Assembly: GCF_900116565.1 (NCBI RefSeq)
Contig: NZ_FPCJ01000001.1
Coordinates: 1,776,540 to 1,840,539, forward strand
Length of the DNA stretch: 64,000 nt
Direction of reading: 5' to 3'
Origin: Thermoflavifilum thermophilum
Lineage (GTDB): Bacteria; Bacteroidota; Bacteroidia; Chitinophagales; Chitinophagaceae
Shown here one piece after another: positions 17,759-26,500 of the stretch; within the stretch, counting starts at the first letter, position 1, and the number at the start of each line of letters is the position of its first letter. The position numbers were made by a program, and so were the translations under genes. The notes beneath the pieces are model-generated. The model was not told the DNA's origin. It was given only the letters and a program-made list of their open reading frames with translations, and did no database searches.

Positions 17759-17771
17759 TAATGTTATTTCT

Positions 17772-19664
17772 ATGTGCGGCATTTCCGGATTTTGTGATTT
17801 TCAGTCTTCTTCATCTCCGGATATTTTACGGAGAATGACGGACATTTTGCAACATCGTGGACCGGATGATGCCGGATATGCATGGTTTCAAACAGCCAAT
17901 GCTTCTGTGGGACTGGGTCATAGGCGCCTTTCCATTCTGGATCTTTCACAGAGCGGGCATCAACCTATGCAGTTTCAGCATTTAACTATTATTTTCAATG
18001 GAGAAATATACAATTTTCTTGAAATAAGAGATATTCTCGAAAAAAAAGGATACAGTTTTCAATCGAGAAGTGATACGGAGGTTTTGCTAAAAGGGTTTCA
18101 TTGTTGGGGAACAGATGTCCTCCGGTATTGCATAGGTATGTATGCATTTGCAATCTTAGATGAACATGCACAAAGATTATATCTTGTTCGAGACAGGGTT
18201 GGTGTAAAGCCTTTATATTATTATTGGGATGATCGTTTGTTGCTTTTTGCTTCTGAATTGAAAAGTTTTCATACCCATCCGAGTTTTCATCCTGAAATTG
18301 ATCCCAATACTCTTGCCTTGTTTTTAGAATATAGTTACATTCCTGCTCCTTATACAATATTTAAAAATACCTATAAGCTTTTACCAGGGCATTTCTTTTC
18401 TATAAATCTTGCTACCAAAGAGACTTCTCTTTCCTGCTACTGGGATGTTTCTTCCTATTACAGGTCTGAAACTTTGGATTTATCTCCCGAGGAGATTTTG
18501 CAACACACCGAGGAATTAATGCTTTCATCCTATCAATACCGGATGGTTGCTGATGTTCCGGTGGGAGTATTTCTGAGTGGTGGATATGATAGTACAAGTG
18601 TGGCTGCATTGCTGCAGACTCATTCATCCAATCAGATGAAAACATTCACAATAGGTTTTGATGAACAGGCATTTAATGAAGCTGCTGATGCAAAGGCAAT
18701 TGCTTCTTACCTGGGAACAGACCATCACGAATGGTATGTAACAGCAGCAGATGCTGAAGGTATCTTACCTCAAATTCCCGACATTTATGATGAACCCTTT
18801 GCTGATAATTCTGTAGTACCCACCATACTTGTTAGCCAGTTTGCATCGCGGGAAGTAAAAGTGGTTTTGTCAGCTGACGGAGGAGATGAAATTTTCGGGG
18901 GCTATAGAAAATTCAATCAGTCTTTATATTATACCCATGCCTTTCCACGATGGCTGCAGCTTTCTCTATCGGGTATCATGAAATGGATTTCTCCCGAATT
19001 AATTCCGGTATTGAGAGATCAGTACAACTTTCCAACTCGATACCAGAAAATGCTTCAGATTTGGAAAGAAGGGAAGCCGAGGAATGCTCTTAAATTGATT
19101 AGCCAATATATGACCGAAAAAGAGGTTAAAACTATATTGGCTGGAGAAATTGAAACATATTCAACAGCTTTTGATGTAAATGGATTTGCTTTTTCTGACC
19201 CTATTAATGAGTTGCTAAACATAGATATTCAAACATTTCTTGTTGATAATAATCTGGTTAAAGTTGACAGGGCTACTATGTCAGTCAGCATAGAAGGACG
19301 TGAGCCTATGCTGGATCATAGGCTTATCGAATGGCTTGCCCGGATACCTGGAAATATGAAGATCTCTAATGGAATAAATAAATATTTGCTTAAACAAATA
19401 GTACATAAATATGTTCCTATGCATTTGATGGATAGGCCTAAGCGTCCGTTTATTGCACCTCTGACTATATGGTTTAAAAAGCAATTGTCCGATAAGTTAA
19501 TTGAATTTGTAAATGAAGATGCTTTGAATAAAACTGGCCTTTTCCATTCTCGTCCAATTATTCAACTAAGAGACGCTTATTTAGCGGGTAAAAAGATAAA
19601 TTATCAAAAGATTTGGCAGATTCTGGTTTTTCAGATGTGGTATCAAAAGTGGATGGCGAGGTAA
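17772..19664 (+). CDS. asnB: Asparagine synthase (glutamine-hydrolysing) homologue in the EPS cluster
   Basis: The start was set at ATG 17772 because the mature enzyme must begin Met-Cys. The protein then opens MCGISGF with the N-terminal nucleophile Cys2 of class II glutamine amidotransferases. The longer frame from 17697 overlaps the previous gene and would bury that Cys. The protein is 630 residues: a glutaminase domain (about 1-200, with RGPDD and GHRRLSI) and an ATP-pyrophosphatase synthetase domain with PP-loop FLSGGYDST. It keeps the catalytic parts of AsnB. In polysaccharide clusters such enzymes are often thought to amidate uronic acids or other carboxyl groups rather than make free asparagine. 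Which applies here is not decidable from sequence. It begins 13 bases after the GT2 gene. Confidence 0.9.
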   Translation: MCGISGFCDFQSSSSPDILRRMTDILQHRGPDDAGYAWFQTANASVGLGHRRLSILDLSQSGHQPMQFQHLTIIFNGEIYNFLEIRDILEKKGYSFQSRSDTEVLLKGFHCWGTDVLRYCIGMYAFAILDEHAQRLYLVRDRVGVKPLYYYWDDRLLLFASELKSFHTHPSFHPEIDPNTLALFLEYSYIPAPYTIFKNTYKLLPGHFFSINLATKETSLSCYWDVSSYYRSETLDLSPEEILQHTEELMLSSYQYRMVADVPVGVFLSGGYDSTSVAALLQTHSSNQMKTFTIGFDEQAFNEAADAKAIASYLGTDHHEWYVTAADAEGILPQIPDIYDEPFADNSVVPTILVSQFASREVKVVLSADGGDEIFGGYRKFNQSLYYTHAFPRWLQLSLSGIMKWISPELIPVLRDQYNFPTRYQKMLQIWKEGKPRNALKLISQYMTEKEVKTILAGEIETYSTAFDVNGFAFSDPINELLNIDIQTFLVDNNLVKVDRATMSVSIEGREPMLDHRLIEWLARIPGNMKISNGINKYLLKQIVHKYVPMHLMDRPKRPFIAPLTIWFKKQLSDKLIEFVNEDALNKTGLFHSRPIIQLRDAYLAGKKINYQKIWQILVFQMWYQKWMAR

Positions 19665-19759
19665 TAATATTGTGTAATCAATCTGCTGTTGTGTAAATAA
19701 TTTTTAATTATCAACTCAGACCAAGATTTTTCAGAAAATTTATTAATTTTCATTCATCC

Positions 19760-20911
19760 ATGCCTAATGATAAGATACATATTCTCCATGCTATCCGACA
19801 AGGGAAAATCGGTGGCGGGGAAACTTATATTCTTCAATTGATAGATGGCATGGATTCTTCTATATATCAGCACTCAGTATTGAGTTTCACAGATGGACCA
19901 ATGATACATGCCCTCATGGATAAGGGTATTCAATGTATCATTATTCCGATACGTAAGGCTTTTCATTTTTCTTCTTTTTCATGTTTATTACGGCTGTTGA
20001 ACAGTATACGTCCGGATATCATTCATGTGCATGGTTCAAGAGCTGCCAGCAATCTCGTACCTGTTGCCAGATTGCTTAAAATTCCTGTTTTGTATACTAT
20101 TCATGGCTGGTCATTTCATCCAGGTCAATCCCGAATTTACTTTCACTTGAGGCGAATAGCCGAAAACTGGATTACACGTCATACAACTCTCAATATCAAT
20201 GTTTCTTATGCCGATCAGCAATCAGGGCAATATTATCTGAATAAATTTAATTCAGTTGTGGTAAGGAACGGGGTTGATCTGAACAAGTTTACTAGAAAAT
20301 ATGTTACTTCTCACATACGCCCAGAATTGGCTATCCCCGATGATGCAGTGGTAATTTCCTTTGTGGCAAGGATGACTACCCAAAAAAATCCTTTTCTTCT
20401 TTTAAATGCTTTTGAAAAAGCATTGTATAAAATAGATCATCAGATATTCTTGATTTTAGTCGGGGATGGTGAACTCATGTCCGATATTTCGGCCTGGCTG
20501 GCCAGTCATAATCTCCTTTCGTATGTGCGTCTGCTTGGCTTCCGGCAAGATATTCCCGATATACTTGCAGCTACTGATATTTATTGTTTACCTTCCCTCT
20601 GGGAAGGACTGCCAATAGGCTTGCTGGAAGCCATGGCTATGGAGAATGCAATTGTAGTTTCTGATATTCCACCTCATCGTGAAGTAATTAAGAACGGTCA
20701 TAACGGCTTATTATTTGCTCCTCAGGATCATAACTCATTAGCCTCACTTCTTTTGCAATTATGTTCTTCACGTGATTTAAGATCCAGATTGCAAATGGCT
20801 GCAAGACATACAGTTGAAACAGAATTCAATGTAATTCATATGATTCATCAAATGGAGGATATTTATGAACGCATTGTCGACCCAACTAAGTCCATCGTAC
20901 ATATTGCCTGA
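19760..20911 (+). CDS. GT4 family glycosyltransferase
   Basis: A 383-residue GT-B fold enzyme. The N-terminal half opens HILHAIRQGKIGGGET, the usual glycine-rich acceptor-side start, and has IHVHGSRAA. The C-terminal half has SFVARMTTQKNP, LVGDGEL and the EGLPIGLLEAMAMENA block, which is the E-x7-E nucleotide-sugar signature of GT4. It is a retaining, cytosolic transferase acting on a lipid-linked oligosaccharide. About 95 AT-rich bases separate it from asnB, so a promoter or processing site could lie there, though I see none with a good box. Its 3' end overlaps the methyltransferase gene by 47 bases. Confidence 0.9.
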   Translation: MPNDKIHILHAIRQGKIGGGETYILQLIDGMDSSIYQHSVLSFTDGPMIHALMDKGIQCIIIPIRKAFHFSSFSCLLRLLNSIRPDIIHVHGSRAASNLVPVARLLKIPVLYTIHGWSFHPGQSRIYFHLRRIAENWITRHTTLNINVSYADQQSGQYYLNKFNSVVVRNGVDLNKFTRKYVTSHIRPELAIPDDAVVISFVARMTTQKNPFLLLNAFEKALYKIDHQIFLILVGDGELMSDISAWLASHNLLSYVRLLGFRQDIPDILAATDIYCLPSLWEGLPIGLLEAMAMENAIVVSDIPPHREVIKNGHNGLLFAPQDHNSLASLLLQLCSSRDLRSRLQMAARHTVETEFNVIHMIHQMEDIYERIVDPTKSIVHIA

Positions 20912-21659
20912 GAAATACGAGTATGATCGCATAGTTGATGTGAAACGGCTGTACTTTATCAGACAGCAGGTTGAGTACCTGCCTATATACTCAACAATAC
21001 TGGATGTGGGATGTGGCAATGGAGTGATTAGTAGGTTCCTTGGTGGAATGGGTTTTCGTGTATTAGGTGTGGATATCAGTGAAAAAGCTATTGATCAAGC
21101 TCGTAAATTGAATATGTGGGAACATGTACGATTTGAAGTCATGCATGCAGAAAAATTAACTATGGAAGGGGTACAGTTTGATGTGATTATATGCAGTGAG
21201 GTGTTGGAACATCTGGAGCATCCGGAAGTTTTACTCCAGCAAATAAATAAACTTCTGAAAGAAAATGGCAAACTGATTGTTACGGTTCCAAATGGCTATG
21301 GTCCCAGAGAATTGTTGGTTACAAGACCTACTTTGTATATTCGGAATCATCAACCTATGTTATGGAAATTTCTTCTGAAAGTTAAAAAGACTATGGGTTA
21401 TAGTGGAACAACTGTTCAATCTGCCGCCGACCGGCTGGATCATGTACAGTTTTTTACCAGAAGAAAATTGAAGAATCTGGCTAAAGGTCAGGGATTTGTG
21501 ATTACCCGATGGGGCAAGTCCAATTTCATAGAAGATGTTTTTCCTTTATCTTATTTTACAAAAAGAATTCCTTTTTTGCAGAAACTGGATTGCGATTTGG
21601 CAAATTTACTTCCTTACTTTTGTACAGGTGGTTTTTTCATGGTCTGGGAAAAGAGATAG
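20865..21659 (+). CDS. Class I SAM-dependent methyltransferase
   Basis: A 264-residue protein with SAM-binding motif I TILDVGCGNGVISRFLGG (about residues 44-61), an acidic end of strand 2 (VLGVDIS) and ICSEVLEHLEHPE in the motif II-III region, the pattern of UbiG/UbiE-like and sugar O-methyltransferases. The start overlaps the GT4 gene by 47 bases in another frame. The first residues look plausible as protein and no nearer ATG is better. Its place at the end of the cluster suggests methylation of a sugar or a terminal cap of the glycan. Confidence 0.85.
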   Translation: MNALSTQLSPSYILPEKYEYDRIVDVKRLYFIRQQVEYLPIYSTILDVGCGNGVISRFLGGMGFRVLGVDISEKAIDQARKLNMWEHVRFEVMHAEKLTMEGVQFDVIICSEVLEHLEHPEVLLQQINKLLKENGKLIVTVPNGYGPRELLVTRPTLYIRNHQPMLWKFLLKVKKTMGYSGTTVQSAADRLDHVQFFTRRKLKNLAKGQGFVITRWGKSNFIEDVFPLSYFTKRIPFLQKLDCDLANLLPYFCTGGFFMVWEKR

Positions 21660-21740
21660 TAATTCATTGTTATACAAATTTATTGACCAACATTACTTCT
21701 TTTATGTAAAATCTTAATACTATTCTAATTTAACCCGTAA

Positions 21741-22598
21741 TTACTGAATTATCTGATCAATCTGATTCAATATTTCCTTGTCTTTGTTCATGTCAAATTT
21801 TCTTGCCCATAATTTGCTGGAATTCTTTAGCTTTTCAAAATCTTCCCGTGTTAGTATCTTGGGGTTTGCGGCTTTTGGGTTTGTAATTTTTGTTGACCAA
21901 TCTACATACCTGAGATCGTCGTTCACTATCTTTTCTGCAAAGGGTGAATGATGCGCAATTGTACAGAAGAATATTTCATCTCCGCATGTTGTATATTTAA
22001 AAAATCTTACATACTCCGGATGGTTATCTATAAAATTCAGCATATATTCGGCTAGGTTGGTTGTTATGGAAAACCATCTGGAATAACCATAGGGTTTCCA
22101 TCCATAAGGGAACTTACGTTTTGGAAGAATTCGTTTCAGGATAAAGCTCAGGCGATATTTTCCTTTTATTTTCCAGTCTTCGAAATGGTAATACTCTATT
22201 TTAGGCAATGCTTCTATCCATTCATCATAAATTGATTTATACATCATGAATTCTTTTCCTGCGTTTTCCCTAAAATAATTTACGATGTATTCATTCGACT
22301 TGATAGGGTAATCCTGTCCACTAATTACATGAATATAATCATAATTTATTTTAGTAGAAATGATTTCTCTTAATCCATTTACTGTTGCAAGGGCATTGCT
22401 GAATCCTGCCCATCTGACATCTACTCTTTTTTGGATAAAATGCACCTCATCATTTTTTAAGAATTTTCTGAAAATGCTTTCATCTGCCTTTCTATCGACA
22501 TGTATATAAATATCCATTGATGGATGAGCAATCCGTTTCACTAAACGGGCTACCTGTTCCGGATATTTATGAACCTGTATTAAATAGCACATGCGCAT
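21741..22598 (-). CDS. GT14-type (core-2/I-branching-like) glycosyltransferase
   Basis: A 285-residue protein resembling the bacterial beta-1,6-N-acetylglucosaminyltransferase family (GT14). The visible signature is YLIQVHKYPEQVARLV at the start, DIYIHVDRKAD near residue 30, VRWAGFSNALATVNGL near 62 and HVISGQDYPI near 90, followed by the GDEIFF segment near 207. Family members add GlcNAc or xylose to acceptors. The bacterial ones occur in capsule and lipopolysaccharide loci. It forms a two-gene leftward unit with the HAD phosphatase three bases upstream, and is convergent with the methyltransferase gene. ATGs at 22598 and 22592 are both possible starts. Confidence 0.85.
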   Translation of the reverse strand: MRMCYLIQVHKYPEQVARLVKRIAHPSMDIYIHVDRKADESIFRKFLKNDEVHFIQKRVDVRWAGFSNALATVNGLREIISTKINYDYIHVISGQDYPIKSNEYIVNYFRENAGKEFMMYKSIYDEWIEALPKIEYYHFEDWKIKGKYRLSFILKRILPKRKFPYGWKPYGYSRWFSITTNLAEYMLNFIDNHPEYVRFFKYTTCGDEIFFCTIAHHSPFAEKIVNDDLRYVDWSTKITNPKAANPKILTREDFEKLKNSSKLWARKFDMNKDKEILNQIDQIIQ

Positions 22599-22601
22599 AT
22601 T

Positions 22602-23198
22602 TCAAAAGCTTTTGTAATGTGGGTGAGTGGCTATGCTTAATAATTCTTTATCTCCTTTGCTGTCACCATACACATGTATCTCTTCAAACTGTTTTAAGTC
22701 GATCGTTTCCAGCAGCCTTCGTAATTTTTCTTCCCCATAGCAATTTTTTCCTTCTATTTTCCCGGTGATTTTTTCTTCCTTAATTTCCAATTGAGTAGCA
22801 ATGCAAAGAATAGCGTGCTGGTCGCACCATTGAGCAATCCATTCCCTAGCAGAGGCTGTTATTACAATAATCTGGTTATTTTTTTTCTGATGAAGAGATA
22901 AAGCTTCCATAGCTTCTTTACGTAACATGCCCGGCAAAATATTCTCCTGAAATGCCATTCCATACTTTGCGAATTCTCTTGCATTCATTCCCCCGAAGAA
23001 GTGGGTTAGTACTTTTTCCTTAGCCTTTTGGTTGTTCATCAGATGCAGCTTATACAATATTAATGTGGGAGATAGCCTGAGTAATCCGGATATAAATTTA
23101 TTCTTTCCTTTTACAAACCGAATAAAAGCCAGGAGCGTGTCGCCTGTAGTGAGGGTATGATCAAAATCAAAGATTGCAAGTGCCTGTTTTTCCTCCAT
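22602..23198 (-). CDS. HAD-IB family phosphatase
   Basis: A 198-residue HAD-superfamily subfamily IB hydrolase (SerB-like fold). Motif I is AIFDFDHTLTTGD with nucleophile Asp11 and Asp13, motif II is VITAS near residue 114, and motif III/IV includes VYGDSKGDKELL near residue 178. The helical cap between about 30 and 90 is typical of the IB group. The substrate is not shown by sequence. Because UbiA-type phosphoribosyltransferases in other bacteria are sometimes fused or adjacent to HAD domains, this protein is a candidate to dephosphorylate a polyprenyl-phosphoryl-phosphoribose made by the operon at 30649-39859, although it lies about 7-15 kb away. The alternative is an unrelated sugar-phosphate phosphatase. 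Confidence 0.85.
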   Translation of the reverse strand: MEEKQALAIFDFDHTLTTGDTLLAFIRFVKGKNKFISGLLRLSPTLILYKLHLMNNQKAKEKVLTHFFGGMNAREFAKYGMAFQENILPGMLRKEAMEALSLHQKKNNQIIVITASAREWIAQWCDQHAILCIATQLEIKEEKITGKIEGKNCYGEEKLRRLLETIDLKQFEEIHVYGDSKGDKELLSIATHPHYKSF

Positions 23199-23537
23199 GG
23201 ATAGTATTTTTTCAATTTTTTGGTAATTCTTTAGATAAATTCAAATTTTGTTTGTTCATAAATTTTTTTATTCATAATTTAAAATAATTATTCATGTGTA
23301 AGATTTTAGGTATTCAAAAAATTATTCAGAAATGGACTTTGCTTATAGACATTTCGCAAAAAGCGTAGGAACTCACGACTTGTATACATGAAAATTTTAG
23401 CATTATTTTTGGGTATAATTTAGCGATTTTTTGATATTTCCCATATTTATGGAAAAATAATTCATTTTTGAAATATCTTATGAACATCCAGATAACTGTT
23501 ACGGAGTACTTGCAACCTTTATAAACGTCCGTTGCCT
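23199..23537 (+). other. AT-rich divergent intergenic region
   Basis: This region separates the leftward HAD/GT14 pair from the rightward giant secreted protein. It is very AT-rich and holds no open frame that I trust. A well-formed promoter for the rightward gene lies inside it and is listed separately. That promoter would leave a leader of about 115-120 bases before the ATG at 23538, long enough to hold regulatory structure, but I see no clear hairpin. Confidence 0.45.
23380..23411 (+). promoter_or_regulatory. Promoter for the 1791-residue secreted protein
   Basis: TTG at 23380-23382, a 21-base spacer, then TATTTTTG at 23404-23411 match the Bacteroidota primary-sigma consensus (TTG, 17-23 bases, TAnnTTTG). 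The predicted start point is about 23418. Confidence 0.6.
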
Positions 23538-26500
23538 ATGAAAAAAACCAGCTTTGAAAGCAAGATATGTGATAGTTGGCATTCTTGCTTTCGTATGTCG
23601 GTTCTATATGTCCCCTGGAAGATGTTGATAGCAGTAATGCTTTTTCAGCCATTTATTTCACTAGCCCAGGGTGATCAATCTGCCATTCAGGTACCTATCA
23701 ATCAATACGGTTCCACAGAAGGGGCTTTGCTTCATTTGCCGGATGATTATGCCTCTACCACTTACACTTATCCGTTGTTGGTATTTTTTCATGGAACCGG
23801 AGAGTCAGGAACTGATTTAAGCAAAATATACAACAGCTCAGGTGCAGGAGGCCCAGCTTATTTTATCGCACATAATCAGTGGCCTAGCTACTTTATAAAT
23901 CCTAAAGATGGTCGGTCATATAAATTTATTGTGGTTTCACCACAAGCTGGTTCGTGGAGTACTGATTATAAAGCAGTACCTTACATTCTTGCATTTTTAG
24001 TCCAAAAGTATCGGGTAGATACGAACAGAATTTATTTAACGGGATTGAGTGCGGGTGGATGGACCACATGGAATTATTCTGCGCATTATCAGGTTACACC
24101 TAATTTTAAGGCAGCTGCCATTGTTCCCATGAGTATGGCCACCGTACCCAGTTATCCGGATGCCTACCACATTGCTTCAGATAGTATCTATGCTTGGGGA
24201 TTTGGAGATCCGAGCGGCGATATCTGGGGTTTAAGAACAAAGCAAGGTATGGATAGCATCAATGCTTATGCACCCGGTCACGCCAGATTTACCTCTTATT
24301 CAGGTGGGCATTGTTGCTGGAATCGATATTACGATCCCAATTACCGGGAAACTATCAACGGTAAACCCATGAATATTTACGAGTGGATGTTGCAGTATGC
24401 CAGAGGTGCTGTGGACTCTTTGCCTCCCTCTGCCAATCAGCCTCCGATAGTGAAATTATCATCGAAAAATATCACTGTTACTTTGCCAGTGGATAGTGTG
24501 CAAGTGGATGGCAGCGGATCTTATGATCCGGACGGAACCATTACGAATTATCAATGGAAACAAATCAGCGGTCCCAGTCAGGCCAAAATCATTACTCCCA
24601 ATCAGCCGAAAACCTGGTTGGATAGTTTACAGGCGGGTAACTATCGTTTCACTCTAACTCTTACAGACAATGGAGGTTTGCAAGGGGTGGATACTGTTTC
24701 AATTCAGGTAAATCCTGCACCTCCTAAACCACCTGTCGTAAAATTAGCATCTCGTTTTATTACCATCACATTGCCAACAGACAGTATATACCTGGATGCA
24801 TCGGCATCAACGGATCCGGATGGTATAATTGTGCAGTATCAATGGACGCAAATCAGCGGCAATACTGCACGTATCCTTTCTCCTGCTCAGGCTGTTACCT
24901 GGATCACGGGTTTGCAGACCGGCAATGCAGCCTTTTTAATTACCATAACAGATAATAATGGCTTGAGTTCGGCTGATACTGTATTTGTTACGGTTAATCC
25001 GGCTCCGAATCAGCCACCCGTAGTAAAATTAAATTCGCGTTCCATTTCGGTGACTTTACCTGTTGATAGTGTGCTGGCAGATGGATCTGGTTCTTATGAT
25101 CCCGATGGTAGTATTACAAGTTATGCATGGGTTCAGCTAAACGGGCCGGTAGGAGCTAACATAGCTTCACCCACGCAAGCCAGAACCTGGATTGGGGCAT
25201 TAAAGACAGGAACTTATCAGTTTACACTCTCCGTAACAGATAACAATGGAGCGAAGGCAACCGATACGTTGACTGTCATTGTATATCCGGCTCCTGCTCA
25301 GTATCCGCCAGTGATTGTATTGAATACAAAAAATATATCCATTTCTCTTCCCCTTGATAGTGTATACCTGGATGCATCTGGTTCATATGATTCATTACAT
25401 GCCATTACAGCTTATCATTGGGCTTTGAGTCAGGGTGATACATCTGCGGTCATAGTTTCTCCTGCTCGGGCAAGTACGATCGTAAAAAATTTAAAGGCGG
25501 GAACATATGTATTTACCATCACAGTAACCGATGATGCAGGATTGCAGGCTACGGATACGGTGAAAGTGTATGTGCAGAATTCCCCCAATCAACCTCCTGT
25601 AGCCAATATACGTACATCATCTGATTCTGTTTATTTACCCGTTGACTCCATTTTCCTGGATGGGGATGGATCTTATGATCCCGAAGGAGGCAGGCTCACA
25701 TATCTATGGCAGCAAATCAGCGGGCCTTCACCTGCAGTTATTCGCAGCAGCAACCAGGCTCAGACATGGATTTCACAGCTTATTGCCGGTACCTATCGGT
25801 TTTCATTAACTGTTGCAGATAGCACGGGTGCTACAGCGGTCGATTCAGTATTAATTCAAGTAATATCACCAGCGGTTACACACAAACGCATTATCTTACC
25901 TGTTTGGAATCAACTTTGGTATCCAAATATTGACAGCCAATTTAATATTCAACCCGGTGATACGATTTGCATACCGGCTGGTGATTATCCAAATCTATCT
26001 ATTGAACATCTGAACGGAAGCCCGGAAGCCCCTATAATAATTCAAAACTGTGGAGGTGTAGTAAGAATTGGTGTAAACAACACCGAAGGCTATACATTTA
26101 TTATTGGAAAGCATTCCAGTTATTTTGAGATAAACGGTTCTGGTACCCCTGGAATTGAATATGGATTTGAACTTGTTGGTACACCGGCTAGCGAAGGAGG
26201 AGGTGCAGTAAATGGAATCATTTTACAGGAACATACGGATCACTTTAAGGTTCATAATGTTTTTATTAATCATGTAAGAGGTTCAGGAATTGTATGTTTG
26301 ACGAGAGCAGTGTGTAATGATCCTTCAACCTGGCGCCAGAATTATGTTATGGAAGATATTAAATTTTACCATATAAAAGTAGTGGGTACAGGTTACGAAG
26401 GCTTCTATATCGGTCGTACGGCTGACTATCAGGTAGATAATGCTTGCACACCAGATACATTGTATAATCCATTGATAAAGGATATAGAAATCTATGATAA

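Noticed and set aside
17697-17771. Upstream extension of the asparagine synthase frame
   Set aside because: Class II glutamine amidotransferases need Cys directly after the initiator Met; the extension would block that and overlaps the previous gene.
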